Shown: positions 1 to 8,999, numbered from the stretch's first letter. The stretch: 64,000 nt of DNA from Bacillus_I endophytica_A (GCF_026790145.1 NZ_JALAMS010000032.1:62001-126000); one strand, 5' to 3'. Numbers and translations are program-made. The notes: a model not told the origin generated them from the sequence alone.

Positions 1-355
1 TTGAGTCAATATGTAATAAAACACTTAAATATATGCCACTAAATATTCCTACAAGCGCCCCTCCCACAACACCTAAAGAAAGAGAAAAACCGTATTTCTT
101 TAAAATATGCTTATTTCTAAATAATGGGTATGCTAGAGCAACAACGGCAGGACCTAACAGCTCTCCAATCCACTTCCCACCAACCATATACTGTTTGTAA
201 TCTATATGACAAAACAAGAGCAGAACGACAAGGATTAGCGTCGTAGTTGCTGTTGGAACAAGGAGTGGAAATCGATATTGCTCATAAACACGTTTCATAA
301 GTATATAAATTAATATTGTTGCTAAAATGACAATAATCGCCAATAGTACATTCAT
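1..355 (-). CDS. LrgB-family membrane protein, 5' part only
   Basis: The reading frame starts at an ATG at 355 and runs off the left edge, so only about 118 N-terminal residues are visible. They are very hydrophobic, with several membrane segments, and contain the stretch GGKWIGELLGPAVVALAYPL, typical of the LrgB/CidB family. The ATG overlaps the stop of the upstream LrgA-type gene as ATGA, which shows coupling in one operon. LrgAB/CidAB pairs are known as holin-like or small-organic-acid transport systems that influence murein hydrolase activity. Which paralogue this is cannot be told from the fragment. Confidence 0.85.
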   Translation of the reverse strand, partial: MNVLLAIIVILATILIYILMKRVYEQYRFPLLVPTATTTLILVVLLLFCHIDYKQYMVGGKWIGELLGPAVVALAYPLFRNKHILKKYGFSLSLGVVGGALVGIFSGIYLSVLLHIDS

Positions 356-747
356 CTTGATACCTCTCTTTCCCCTTTTCTTGTTACTTTTTCTTGCTTT
401 CTAGCAAAATATTGAGTTAACAATCCTGCTGTCATCATAACGAGAAATGTACTTATAATAACGATAAAAATTGTAAGAATACCTTTTGAAGCAAAGAACG
501 ATAAATAATCAATAATCCCAACGGTTGCCGGAACAAATAAAAGGGAAAGATAAGAAAGCAGCCAATTTGCTCCTTCACTTACCCATTTTGCTTGTATTAA
601 TTTGAACTGTAACAACAAAAACAATATGAGCATCCCTACAATACTTCCAGGAACAGGAAGATGGAAAAATGAAGCTACAAATGTACCGCATTTATACAAG
701 AAGTAAAGGAACAAAATTTGAAGAGCTATCAAACTAAAACGTTTCAT
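352..747 (-). CDS. CidA/LrgA family holin-like membrane protein
   Basis: This 131-residue protein has about four predicted membrane helices and the family signature PVPGSIVGMLILFLLL at residues 31-46. The family works with an LrgB/CidB partner, and that gene follows directly (ATGA overlap at 352-355). The start at 747 overlaps the thpR stop in the same way, and the end of thpR supplies a GGGGAGAAG ribosome binding site. The three genes thus form one tightly coupled minus-strand operon. The physiological role (cell lysis control or organic-acid transport) is inferred from family knowledge. Confidence 0.85.
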   Translation of the reverse strand: MKRFSLIALQILFLYFLYKCGTFVASFFHLPVPGSIVGMLILFLLLQFKLIQAKWVSEGANWLLSYLSLLFVPATVGIIDYLSFFASKGILTIFIVIISTFLVMMTAGLLTQYFARKQEKVTRKGEREVSR

Positions 748-1316
748 AGCTCTTCTCCCCTATTTAAGGAAAAGTTTTGAACTATTTCATATTTAGGGGT
801 TCTAGATGGATTAATTTTAACAAGCTGATATTCTGCCACATCCCATGATAAACTTTGGAGATCATTATTTTTTATAAATCTTTCTTTGATACCTTTATCT
901 CCTTCATTAAATCGTTTAGCTAATGTAATATGAGGACGGTACGGTCTTGATTCAAGTTTTTTTCCGCTTTTTTCACAACTAGTGCGAACAACTTGTTCAA
1001 GCTGAAACAGATTTTCCTCATGATGAACACCAAGCCAAAACACGCGAGGTTTTGATGCTGATCCAAAAACACCTGTTTCAAATGTTACTAATTTAAAGGA
1101 GGAAACATTTTTACTGTTTTCTTCAAGCTGTTTAATTAATAACGCTAGGGTTTCATTACTTGTTTCTCCTAAAAAAGCAAGGGTAATATGGTAATCTTCT
1201 TTATGAACAAACTTTTTAAACGGAAGCTCTTTTTTATGCTTTTGCACCCATGCATGAACTTGTTCGTTAATCCCTTTAGGAAGTTTAATTCCAATAAAAT
1301 AGTGAGAAGATGACAT
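744..1316 (-). CDS. thpR: RNA 2',3'-cyclic phosphodiesterase (2H superfamily)
   Basis: This 190-residue protein carries the two HxTx motifs of the 2H phosphoesterase/LigT family: HITL at 43-46 and HITL at 129-132. ThpR hydrolyses RNA 2',3'-cyclic phosphate ends and was originally described as a 2'-5' RNA ligase. The length is normal. The B. subtilis homologue YtlP also lies beside a cysteine synthase-like gene (ytkP), which stands divergently here too. The stop overlaps the start of the LrgA-type gene, an unusual operon partnership. Confidence 0.88.
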   Translation of the reverse strand: MSSSHYFIGIKLPKGINEQVHAWVQKHKKELPFKKFVHKEDYHITLAFLGETSNETLALLIKQLEENSKNVSSFKLVTFETGVFGSASKPRVFWLGVHHEENLFQLEQVVRTSCEKSGKKLESRPYRPHITLAKRFNEGDKGIKERFIKNNDLQSLSWDVAEYQLVKINPSRTPKYEIVQNFSLNRGEEL

Positions 1317-1471
1317 TCCGCTTTTCTCCTTTATAATGAATTAGTTTTTTTTACTTTACCGCAATTTATGAAAAGACTACAAGGTGGCTTTTCGTAAGAA
1401 ATTAAAGATATGTTATAGTAATATTATATTTAATACTCTTATTTACATACAAAGTGATTGAGGTGACAGTA

Positions 1472-2410
1472 GTGAAAGTAGCCAACAACATGGGAGAATT
1501 AATTGGAGAAACTCCCCTTGTGAAGTTAAACCGCTTACAGCCAGCAAATGGAGCGTCTGTTTATCTAAAATTAGAATTTATGAATCCAAGTAAAAGCGTA
1601 AAAGATCGAGCCGCTTATAATATGATTATTGAAGCAGAGAAAGCCGGATTGTTAACTGCTGATTCTGTTATTATTGAACCTACAAGTGGAAACACGGGGA
1701 TTGGTTTAGCGATGAATGCTTCTGTAAGAGGCTATCGTTCTATTCTTGTGATGCCAGATACAATGAGCCAAGAGCGAATTAACTTATTAAAAGCATATGG
1801 TGCAGACGTTGTACTTACGCCTGGTGAAGAAAAAATGCAAGGATCTATTCGAAAAGCAGAGGAGCTTGCTAAAACTATTCCGAACTCTTTTATCCCAATG
1901 CAATTTAAAAACCAAGCAAACCCAGATGCCCATCGGAATACAACAGCACCTGAAATTATCAATGCGCTTGATTCTATTGGAAAAAAACTTACTGCCTTTG
2001 TTGCAACAGCGGGAACAGGTGGGACGATTACTGGTACAGGCGAAACATTGAAAAAACATGATCCAAATATTACAGTTCATGTTGTAGAACCAGCTGGTTC
2101 CCCTGTTCTATCAGGAGGTAAACCAGGACGTCACAAGCTCGTTGGTACAAGCCCTGGTTTTATTCCTGAAACGCTTCACCAAGATGTTTATGATGAAATT
2201 TTTAAAATTAAAGATGAACAAGCATATGAGATGGTACGTAACCTTGCTTCTCAAGAAGGAATCCTTGTTGGTCCATCTTCTGGGGGAGCATGCTTTGCAG
2301 CAATTGAAGTTGCTAAACGTTTATCTCCTCAGGAAGTTGTTGTCTGTATTGCTTGTGATACAGGAGAACGTTATTTATCAACAGACTTATTTGATTTTGA
2401 AAATGAATAA
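1472..2410 (+). CDS. Cysteine synthase-family PLP enzyme (YtkP-like)
   Basis: A fold-type II PLP enzyme of 312 residues: PLP lysine K44 in NPSKSVKDRAA, phosphate-binding TSGNTG at 71-76, and a glycine-rich TAGTGGTITG loop. It makes cysteine from O-acetylserine and sulfide, or a related beta-replacement product. I choose the GTG at 1472 because GAGGTG at 1460-1465 is a good Shine-Dalgarno and the resulting N-terminus (KVANNMGELIGETPLVKLN) fits the family. An in-frame GTG at 1454 would add six residues but overlaps no ribosome binding site. It is a paralogue of CysK as in B. subtilis ytkP; the exact substrate is not certain. Confidence 0.88.
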   Translation: MKVANNMGELIGETPLVKLNRLQPANGASVYLKLEFMNPSKSVKDRAAYNMIIEAEKAGLLTADSVIIEPTSGNTGIGLAMNASVRGYRSILVMPDTMSQERINLLKAYGADVVLTPGEEKMQGSIRKAEELAKTIPNSFIPMQFKNQANPDAHRNTTAPEIINALDSIGKKLTAFVATAGTGGTITGTGETLKKHDPNITVHVVEPAGSPVLSGGKPGRHKLVGTSPGFIPETLHQDVYDEIFKIKDEQAYEMVRNLASQEGILVGPSSGGACFAAIEVAKRLSPQEVVVCIACDTGERYLSTDLFDFENE

Positions 2411-2412
2411 AT

Positions 2413-2446
2413 AAAAAAGATAGAAGAGCCTTCTTCTATCTTTTTT
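2413..2446. terminator. Bidirectional intrinsic terminator
   Basis: A perfect 14-bp stem flanked by A and T runs, with a six-base loop, lies between the convergent ends of the cysK-like gene and pepV. It can serve both. Confidence 0.85.
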
Positions 2447-2462
2447 ATTTTGTTATATTTTT

Positions 2463-3839
2463 TTACTTTGCTAATTCATATAGTGCTTGAGCATAAATGG
2501 CTGTTGCTTTTAGTAAATCTTCTATATCCATATATTCATCTTTTTTATGTGCAACATCTTCTCGTCCTTGAAATAAAGGCCCGAATGCAACACCAGCTTT
2601 CAGTGCCCGCGCATATGTACCTCCTCCAATAGCTAAGAGCGTTGCCTCTTCTCCTGTGCGTTCTTCGTAAACGCGTTGCAGTGTTTGAATAAGTTGATGA
2701 TCTTTTTCAACATGATGTGGAGGTGAATCATCAATATTTTCAATTAAAAATGTTTTTTGATCAATTCCTTCAATAATGGCGCTTGATTGTTGTGTAACAG
2801 GATAACGAATGTTGAGGCCGAATTTTCCTCCTTCATCTTCCTTATAGCGAATAAGACCAACATTTATGGTTAACGCCCCGCTTACTTCATCTTTATATGA
2901 GATTCCTAGCTTTTCTCCATAATAGTCCCCACAGAACATCTGTGCTCCATACTGAACAAATTCATTTGCTTTCTCATCTAATGCAAGAGTTGAAAGAAAT
3001 TCGCACATTTTAATTCCTGCGTTAATCCCTTGTTCAGGCATGCTCCCATGTGCTGAAACCCCTTCAATTGTCAAAAGCACTTCTTCTCCCTTTATCGTTA
3101 CATGACCACTTAAATTTTCGCTCTCTAAAAAGGCATGAAAAGATTCTTCTTCAAAGTCCTCTAGAGCTAATAATGCTTCCGCATAATCAGGAACCATATT
3201 ATAACGATGTCCTGATGTCAGAGACTTTAGCACTTTGTTTCCCTTTTCATCTTTTTTCTGGATAAGATCAAAATCCATAATGCCCTTCTCAGCATGGATA
3301 ATAGGGAAATCAGCATCTGGAGCGAATCCAATCCCTGGCATCTCTTCATGAGCAAAATAGTGATCAACACAGCGCCAGTTACTTTCTTCATCAGTTCCAA
3401 TAATCATTCGAATTCGCTTTGACAAAGGTATCTCAAGCTCTTTTAAAATTTTGATTGCGTAGTAGGCTGCCATTGTGGGACCCTTATCATCAATTGCTCC
3501 TCTCGCATAAATTCGACCATCTTTCACAACGGCTCCAAACGGTGGAACAGACCATCCATCTCCCTCAGGAACTACATCAATATGACAAAGAACACCAATT
3601 AATTCTTCTCCTGAACCGTGCTCAATATGACCTGCATATCCATCAACGTTCTTTGTAACAAAGCCATCTTTTTTTCCAATTTCTAATAAAAAGTGAAGAG
3701 CTTCTGCTATTCCTTCTCCAAAAGGAGCTTTCTCTGTTCCTTCTTCTAATACACTTTTTATTTTTAATAGCTCTCTTGTATCTTCAATAAGTTCATTTTT
3801 TCTATTCTCTACTTCTTGAACCCAATCAATATTTTTCAT
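2463..3839 (-). CDS. pepV: Dipeptidase PepV/YtjP, M20 family
   Basis: A 458-residue M20A metallopeptidase. Visible metal and catalytic residues: H86 and D88 (CHIDVVPEGDGW), D118 (RGAIDDKGP), E151-E152 (GTDEES), D175 and a C-terminal histidine in AHKKDEY. PepV enzymes cleave dipeptides with broad specificity in the cytoplasm. Full length for the family. Preceded by AGGACTG before the ATG at 3839. The position between the cysteine synthase-like gene and ytzE matches B. subtilis ytjP. Confidence 0.9.
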   Translation of the reverse strand: MKNIDWVQEVENRKNELIEDTRELLKIKSVLEEGTEKAPFGEGIAEALHFLLEIGKKDGFVTKNVDGYAGHIEHGSGEELIGVLCHIDVVPEGDGWSVPPFGAVVKDGRIYARGAIDDKGPTMAAYYAIKILKELEIPLSKRIRMIIGTDEESNWRCVDHYFAHEEMPGIGFAPDADFPIIHAEKGIMDFDLIQKKDEKGNKVLKSLTSGHRYNMVPDYAEALLALEDFEEESFHAFLESENLSGHVTIKGEEVLLTIEGVSAHGSMPEQGINAGIKMCEFLSTLALDEKANEFVQYGAQMFCGDYYGEKLGISYKDEVSGALTINVGLIRYKEDEGGKFGLNIRYPVTQQSSAIIEGIDQKTFLIENIDDSPPHHVEKDHQLIQTLQRVYEERTGEEATLLAIGGGTYARALKAGVAFGPLFQGREDVAHKKDEYMDIEDLLKATAIYAQALYELAK

Positions 3840-4147
3840 TTTTTTCAGTCCTTTCCTATGTAAATCTTCCCTTTCATTATACCTTTTTATAAAAAAGAAA
3901 TTAAAATAAAGCGTTTTAGAAGATTCTACTCATATATTTCAGAAAATTTATTATAATTAAAAATAAGAAGTAAAAATGGAGGTGACTTCCTTCAATATTA
4001 CATAATTGTTACGCATTTTTGTAAATGTTGTGTTAATTTATGCCTTTTGCTTTTCAAACGTTTGTGTGTTTGTGTACAATAGAAGTGTAGTGGCATTATC
4101 CAATCAGCAAAGCGTACCATGTTAAAATCTGATAAGGAAGTGGTTGT

Positions 4148-4369
4148 TTGAAACCTGCAACGAATCGAATGCTAACTCGCATCAAATCAGTTTACATGTT
4201 CATTAGTCAAAAAGGTACAGTAACGACTCAGGAGCTAGTAGACGAATTTGGGATTACTCCACGGACTGTCCAGCGAGATTTGAATGTATTGGCATATAAT
4301 GATTTAGTTCGCAGTCCTGGTAGAGGAAAATGGACGGCTACAGAAAAGAAAGTACGAGCATCATCTTAA
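4148..4369 (+). CDS. ytzE: Small DeoR-type HTH protein YtzE
   Basis: A 73-residue protein consisting only of a DeoR-family winged helix-turn-helix (residues about 11-62, with TTQELVDEFGITPRTVQRDL as recognition helix). It lacks the sugar-phosphate sensor domain of full DeoR regulators. Start is TTG at 4148; the N-terminus (MKPATNRMLTRIKSVYMFI) matches what I know of B. subtilis YtzE, whereas the next ATG would cut into the domain. Targets are unknown. It stands alone with its own terminator. Confidence 0.82.
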   Translation: MKPATNRMLTRIKSVYMFISQKGTVTTQELVDEFGITPRTVQRDLNVLAYNDLVRSPGRGKWTATEKKVRASS

Positions 4370-4431
4370 CTACGAAAATAAAAAATAACGAAGAAGCATG
4401 ATATTGAAAAAAACAGCATACGTTTTTTTCT

Positions 4432-4482
4432 GCTTGTAGACCACTGCCTTCTGGATAAAGAATGGCACTACAAGCTTTTTTT
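4432..4482 (+). terminator. Probable terminator of ytzE
   Basis: GCTTGTAG at 4432-4439 pairs with CTACAAGC at 4468-4475 around an imperfect inner stem, and seven T residues follow. Confidence 0.55.
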
Positions 4483-4510
4483 ATGTGCCCTTTCAGATAA
4501 AAATCCTTTT

Positions 4511-5350
4511 TTACTTCCACTCGATGTTTAATCCTACCCCAACTTCTTTAATAATCCCTGTTCTAGCAAGCGCTATTTTAGATTGAAGATCTGTACAATG
4601 ACATGGATATAATGACTGAAGCTCTAACTTTTCTAGATAACTCATGGTTTTCTCAATTCTGTTTTTAGATGGATTTAGAAGATGAAACCCTCCGATCACG
4701 CTTATAACTCGTTCTTCTTCACACACCATTTTTGCTTGTTCAATAATATTGCAAATTCCAGAATGAGCACAACCAACAATTACAACAAGGCCCCCTTTTG
4801 CTTTATACACAAGGGCTGTGTCATCTACTACATAATCATCTTCATATTGCTCCTCAACAATTACACTCCCAATTGGTTCATCTTCTTCGAAGTCAAACTT
4901 TCTTTCGATTTCTCCTAAGAACACAAGCTTCTCTGTTAACCAAAAAGGCTCTCTTGATAGATGCACAGGAAAATGATAGTTCAACTTTTCCTCCGATAAG
5001 AGACTGCCTATTTCACCTTCTGAAGGAAAGAGCTTGCTATTAAAAACTAGAGGGTGTCCAATAACAGTCGGAATTGTATAATCTATTTTTTCTCCTTTTG
5101 CCTCCATAAACACCCTCACAAGATCTGTTAATCCCCACGTATGGTCAATATGACCGTGTGATAATGCAACATAGTGTAACTTTCTAAGGTTAATTCTCAT
5201 TTTTTCAGCATTATGAATAAATGCACGTGAATAACCTGTATCAAATAATATTCTTTTTTCTCTATCTTCTATAAAAAAAGATAGGGCAGGTTCTCCTATA
5301 AAATAACGATCAATGTATGTATTATTATCAACTAATACCGTTAAGTTCAT
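4511..5350 (-). CDS. MBL-fold metallo-hydrolase
   Basis: A 279-residue metallo-beta-lactamase-fold protein with the metal motif SHGHIDH at residues 64-70 (H65, H67, D69, H70) and a second GCAHSG motif further on. The layout resembles the group annotated as 7,8-dihydropterin-6-methyl-4-aminobenzene-phosphate synthase-like MBL proteins. The substrate cannot be read from sequence. Start ATG at 5350 with AAAGGATGAG upstream. It is monocistronic, ending near the ytzE terminator, and neighbours give no clue to function. Confidence 0.8.
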   Translation of the reverse strand: MNLTVLVDNNTYIDRYFIGEPALSFFIEDREKRILFDTGYSRAFIHNAEKMRINLRKLHYVALSHGHIDHTWGLTDLVRVFMEAKGEKIDYTIPTVIGHPLVFNSKLFPSEGEIGSLLSEEKLNYHFPVHLSREPFWLTEKLVFLGEIERKFDFEEDEPIGSVIVEEQYEDDYVVDDTALVYKAKGGLVVIVGCAHSGICNIIEQAKMVCEEERVISVIGGFHLLNPSKNRIEKTMSYLEKLELQSLYPCHCTDLQSKIALARTGIIKEVGVGLNIEWK

Positions 5351-5382
5351 TACTTCTCATCCTTTTTTTACTTTATTATACA

Positions 5383-5411
5383 AAAAAAGAGGAGTACAAA
5401 GAACTCCTCTT
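5383..5411 (-). terminator. Terminator of copA
   Basis: A 9-bp stem (5387-5395 with 5403-5411) followed on the minus strand by seven T residues, directly after the copA stop. Confidence 0.8.
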
Positions 5412-5414
5412 CCT

Positions 5415-7817
5415 TTATAATTTCAACCTTTGTAGTCTTAGGGCATTAATTACAACAGATACAGAGCTAAACGCCATTGCAGCTCCTGCTATCCATGGAG
5501 CTAGTAACCCAGCTGCTGCAATTGGAATTCCTAACATGTTGTATCCAAACGCCCAGAATAAGTTTTGTTTAATATTTTTAACTGTTTTGTCACTAATAAA
5601 TAAAGCGTCTCCTATGCTATTTAAATCCCCTCGCATAAGAGTAATATCTGCTGCCTCTAGAGCAACATCTGTCCCTGTTCCAATCGCCATCCCGACATCA
5701 GCAAGAGCAAGAGCAGGAGCATCATTGATTCCATCTCCTACCATAGCTACAAAATGTCCTTTTTCTTTCAGCTTTTGTACTTCTTTGGCTTTTTCTTCTG
5801 GAAGTACTCCTGCAATAACGTGTTGAATTCCAACTTGCGCTGCAATTGCTTTAGCCGTTCTTTCATTGTCACCTGTTATCATAAAAATGTGTAACCCTTG
5901 ATCTATAAGACGCTGTACGGCTTCTTTTGATGTCTCTTTTACTGTATCTGCCACAGCAATAATGCCTTCATATACTCCGTCAATCGCTACAAGCATCGCT
6001 GTTTTTCCTTCTTGCTCAAGCTTTGTCATATGCTCTTCAGCTGCTTCAATATGAATATCATCTTGAAGCATAAGCTTACGGGTACCAACAAGTACTTTTC
6101 TTCCTTCTACAGTTGCGGTAATACCAAACCCTGAGAAAGATTCAAATTGGGAAACAGAGCAGAACTCAATTTTTCTTCTTTCTGCTTCCTCTACGATAGC
6201 ACCTGCAAGCGGATGTTCAGATTGTTTTTCAGCTGATCCTGCTATCTTTAAAAGTTCTGCAACGCTTACTCTTCCACGTACTAAAATATCCGTTACTTTC
6301 GGTGTTCCATTTGTAATTGTACCTGTTTTATCAAGAATGACCGTATCAATTTTATGTGCTGTTTCTAAATATTCGCCACCCTTAAACAAAATACCGTATT
6401 CTGCTGCACGTCCAGATCCTGCCATAATTGAAGTTGGCGTTGCTAATCCAAGAGCACAAGGACAAGCAATCACAAGAACAGCAATCAGCGCTTCTAAGGA
6501 CGATGCAAACTGGCCTGGTTCAACCCAGATATACCAAATTAAAAAGGTTACGAGTGCAATACCAACAACAATAGGGACAAAAACACCTGAAATTTTATCA
6601 GCTAAGCGCTGAATAGGAGCTTTTGAGCCTTGAGCTTCTTCAACAACTTGGATAATTTGAGCTAGTGCTGTTTCTTTTCCAACTCTAGTTGCTTCTACTT
6701 TTAAAAAACCATTTTTATTAATTGTAGCTCCAATTACTTTGTCGCCAACTTTTTTATCAACTGGGACGCTTTCCCCTGTAAGCATTCCTTCATCTATGCT
6801 TGACTCTCCATCAATAACCTCCCCATCAACAGGAATTTTCTCTCCTGGTTTAATATATAAGATATCCCCTTTTCTTACGTCATCAATGGATACTTCTATT
6901 TCTTCACCACCGCGAAAAATAGTGGCTGTCTTTGCTTTAAGACTCATCATTTTCTTAATTGCTTCTGAGGAACGTCCTTTTGCTTTTGCCTCAAAAAGTT
7001 TGCCTAGTAAAATGAGCGTAAGCAAAACCGCACTTGTTTCATAATAAAGTTCGATGTGATGACTTCCTGATGAACGGAGAGTCATATATAAAGAATAAAA
7101 ATAAGCAGCACTTGTTCCTAAAGCAACAAGCACATCCATATTCGCACTCTTATTTTTCAATGCTTTAAAAGCGCCAATATAGAACTGCCCGCCAATAATA
7201 AATTGCACAGGTGTTGCTAATGCAAATTGAAACCATGGATTCATAAATAAATCTGGCATAGGAAGAAAAGAAGTAAAAGAAAAATGGCCGACCATCGTCC
7301 ATAAAAGTGGCAAACTTAATATAAGCGAACCCCAAAACTTCAACTGCTGTCTTTTTAAAACTTTTTCACGATAATCAACATTTTCTGTTTCTTCTTTGAC
7401 TTTAGCATCATACCCAAGTTTTCTTACTTTTCCAGTCATATCTGATGGTGATAGAATATTTTTGTTATAAACGACTGTTGCCATTTCAAGTGCAAAATTT
7501 ACAGTAGCTTCTTCTACTCCTTCTAGTTTGTTTAACCCTTTTTCAATCCGGTTTGCGCATGCTGCGCATGTCATTCCCATTAGTATAAGCTCTGTTTTTT
7601 CTTTTACAACCTCATAACCAAGCTTATTCACTTTTTCTTCAATTTGATTTTCGTTTATTTCATCTTTATTATACTTTACTGTACACGACTCTAACGCAAA
7701 GTTTACATTTGCTTCCTCTACCCCTTCTAACTTTTTTAATCCTCTCTCAATCCGATTTGCACATGCTGCACATGTCATCCCACTAATAGATAAGGAAACT
7801 TCTTTATAAGTTGTCAT
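5415..7817 (-). CDS. copA: Copper-exporting P1B-type ATPase CopA
   Basis: An 800-residue heavy-metal ATPase. Two N-terminal HMA domains each have GMTCAAC (C16/C19 and C84/C87). About eight membrane helices follow, with the transport motif CPC at 452-454, phosphorylated aspartate D496 in DKTGT, SEHPLAG in the nucleotide domain and a GDGINDAPA hinge. This set is typical of Cu(I) export ATPases. I start at the ATG at 7817 because GGGAGGG lies just upstream; an in-frame GTG at 7832 would place the start inside that site. Operon with csoR and copZ, although an assembly gap of 69 N lies between copZ and copA. Confidence 0.95.
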   Translation of the reverse strand: MTTYKEVSLSISGMTCAACANRIERGLKKLEGVEEANVNFALESCTVKYNKDEINENQIEEKVNKLGYEVVKEKTELILMGMTCAACANRIEKGLNKLEGVEEATVNFALEMATVVYNKNILSPSDMTGKVRKLGYDAKVKEETENVDYREKVLKRQQLKFWGSLILSLPLLWTMVGHFSFTSFLPMPDLFMNPWFQFALATPVQFIIGGQFYIGAFKALKNKSANMDVLVALGTSAAYFYSLYMTLRSSGSHHIELYYETSAVLLTLILLGKLFEAKAKGRSSEAIKKMMSLKAKTATIFRGGEEIEVSIDDVRKGDILYIKPGEKIPVDGEVIDGESSIDEGMLTGESVPVDKKVGDKVIGATINKNGFLKVEATRVGKETALAQIIQVVEEAQGSKAPIQRLADKISGVFVPIVVGIALVTFLIWYIWVEPGQFASSLEALIAVLVIACPCALGLATPTSIMAGSGRAAEYGILFKGGEYLETAHKIDTVILDKTGTITNGTPKVTDILVRGRVSVAELLKIAGSAEKQSEHPLAGAIVEEAERRKIEFCSVSQFESFSGFGITATVEGRKVLVGTRKLMLQDDIHIEAAEEHMTKLEQEGKTAMLVAIDGVYEGIIAVADTVKETSKEAVQRLIDQGLHIFMITGDNERTAKAIAAQVGIQHVIAGVLPEEKAKEVQKLKEKGHFVAMVGDGINDAPALALADVGMAIGTGTDVALEAADITLMRGDLNSIGDALFISDKTVKNIKQNLFWAFGYNMLGIPIAAAGLLAPWIAGAAMAFSSVSVVINALRLQRLKL

Positions 7818-7855
7818 ATTGCCCTCCCTCACATACCTGCGCAGAGTATATATTT

Positions 7856-7924
7856 NNNNNNNNNNNNNNNNNNNNNNNNNNNNNNNNNNNNNNNNNNNNN
7901 NNNNNNNNNNNNNNNNNNNNNNNN
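7856..7924. other. Assembly gap (69 N)
   Basis: An unbroken run of N between the copA start and the copZ stop. Its true length and content are unknown. Nothing in the flanks demands an extra gene, as copZ and copA are both intact. Confidence 0.99.
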
Positions 7925-7931
7925 TATTTTT

Positions 7932-8138
7932 TTATTTTACATCATAGCCTTGGTCGTCAATTGTTTCTTTAATTTCATCAAGCGTTGCTTTATCTTTATC
8001 AAATTCAACTGTTACAGCTTTTTCACTTAAATTCACGTCTACTTTTTTTACTCCGTTAAGTTCTCCAACACTACCTTCAATTGCTTTTACACAGTGGTTA
8101 CATGACATACCTTCAACATTTAAAGTTACTTTTTCCAT
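7932..8138 (-). CDS. copZ: Copper chaperone CopZ
   Basis: A 68-residue HMA-domain protein with the Cu(I)-binding MSCNHC motif (C13, C16) and the usual beta-alpha-beta length. It carries Cu(I) in the cytosol to CopA. I start at the ATG at 8138, nine bases after an AAAGGAG site at 8148-8154; the ATG at 8147 touches that site and is unlikely to be used. It follows csoR directly and precedes copA across the N gap. Confidence 0.93.
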   Translation of the reverse strand: MEKVTLNVEGMSCNHCVKAIEGSVGELNGVKKVDVNLSEKAVTVEFDKDKATLDEIKETIDDQGYDVK

Positions 8139-8152
8139 GTTCTCCATCTCCT

Positions 8153-8479
8153 TTATTTCATTAACCTCTTCATTGTTGTTAATAGCTCATCAACAATTTC
8201 TGGATCATCATTTTTAACACGTTCTACCACGCAATGTTTTAAATGACCTTCAAGCAATATTTTACTCACACTATTTAAAGCTGATTGAGCAGCTGCGATT
8301 TGTGTAATTACGTCATCACAATACGTATCTTTATCAATCAATCCTTTAATGCCGCGAATCTGACCTTCAACACGATTTAAGCGACTTGTTAAATTCTTTT
8401 TTACTTCTTCAGAATGATGACTTCTTCGCTCAGTTGAAATATGACAAAGATTTTCTTCTACAATTTTCTCTTCCTTCAA
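8153..8479 (-). CDS. csoR: Copper-sensing repressor CsoR
   Basis: A 108-residue all-helical repressor of the CsoR/RcnR family. The Cu(I) ligands are recognisable as C54 (DTYC), H79 and C83 (GHLKHC), the C-H-C set that separates CsoR from the persulfide sensor CstR. Start TTG at 8479 with GGGGGAG upstream. First gene of csoR-copZ-copA. A matching operator overlaps the leader at 8509-8530, so autoregulation relieved by copper is expected. Confidence 0.9.
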   Translation of the reverse strand: MKEEKIVEENLCHISTERRSHHSEEVKKNLTSRLNRVEGQIRGIKGLIDKDTYCDDVITQIAAAQSALNSVSKILLEGHLKHCVVERVKNDDPEIVDELLTTMKRLMK

Positions 8480-8508
8480 TTATTCTCCCCCTTTCTATTC
8501 TAAGATTA

Positions 8509-8530
8509 ACATACCCCCCTACCCTATGTA
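8509..8530 (-). promoter_or_regulatory. CsoR operator
   Basis: ACATA and TATGT arms (8509-8513 and 8525-8529) flank a central run CCCCCCTACCC. This is the G-tract-type pseudo-palindrome known for CsoR operators in Bacillus, placed about 30 bp before the csoR start. Confidence 0.75.
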
Positions 8531-8585
8531 AAGAATGAAACTTCTATTTTTTGTCTTCCCTTTTTTACACTTTTTTATCTATAAA

Positions 8586-8618
8586 AACAAAAAATAAGAG
8601 CTTTAGCGCTCTTATTTT
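8586..8618 (-). terminator. Terminator of yezD
   Basis: An 11-bp stem (8591-8601 with 8608-8618) with a six-base loop, followed on the minus strand by T-rich sequence. Confidence 0.8.
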
Positions 8619-8626
8619 AAGCTATA

Positions 8627-8818
8627 TTATTTAAATTTTACTTCTTTTAACTTTCCTGTTTGTTGTTTCTTTTGTAGAGGAAAACGCTGCTTTTCTAATC
8701 TGTCAATTTGAGTTATTTGTGAATCATGAACAACAATCTCCACCGAACCATATTCAATGCCTTGAAGTGATTGTACAATACGATCAATCCACTGTTGGTC
8801 AATTTGCTTTTCTCCCAT
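8627..8818 (-). CDS. yezD: YezD family small protein (DUF2292)
   Basis: A 63-residue protein with the YezD/DUF2292 core: QWIDRIVQSLQGIEYGSVEI, then TQIDRLEKQRFPL. Biochemical function is unknown; members are often found near sulfur-assimilation genes in bacilli. I start at the ATG at 8818, eight bases after GGAGGG; the ATG at 8833 overlaps that site. It has its own promoter (9000-9028) and one copy of the repeated attenuator element in its leader, plus a second hairpin at 8841-8859 just before the ribosome binding site. Confidence 0.82.
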   Translation of the reverse strand: MGEKQIDQQWIDRIVQSLQGIEYGSVEIVVHDSQITQIDRLEKQRFPLQKKQQTGKLKEVKFK

Positions 8819-8840
8819 AGAAAATCCCTCCATTTTTAAT

Positions 8841-8859
8841 CTCGACTATTTCAGTCGAG
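8841..8859 (-). promoter_or_regulatory. Hairpin in yezD leader upstream of ribosome binding site
   Basis: Perfect 7-bp stem CTCGACT/AGTCGAG with a five-base loop and no T-run after it, so probably not a terminator. It lies between the attenuator terminator and the yezD ribosome binding site. Confidence 0.5.
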
Positions 8860-8868
8860 TTTTAATTA

Positions 8869-8962
8869 AAAAAGACTCCTTTCATCTACACACCATTAAT
8901 TGGAATTAGATAAGAAGGAGCCTTTAGTTGTCTAATCGGCATCTTTTAGTATGTAGTTTTAT
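8869..8962 (-). promoter_or_regulatory. Candidate attenuator RNA element, copy A (yezD leader)
   Basis: Read on the minus strand: an A-rich box (8941-8962), then a hairpin at 8920-8940 (GCC-GA-TTAG-ACAA-CTAA-A-GGC), whose 3' arm is also the first arm of an 11-bp terminator stem (8915-8925 with 8871-8881) followed by six T. Hairpin and terminator are therefore mutually exclusive. Three other copies in the window share this plan with co-varying stems. I do not recognise it as a known riboswitch, T-box or BglG-type target. Confidence 0.6.
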
Positions 8963-8999
8963 AACTTAGTAATTCAATTGGTTTTGTATGATTAATTGG

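Noticed and set aside
5317..5826. 169-codon frame on the plus strand opposite copA
   Set aside because: Antisense shadow of a well-conserved P-type ATPase; no ribosome binding site or family match.
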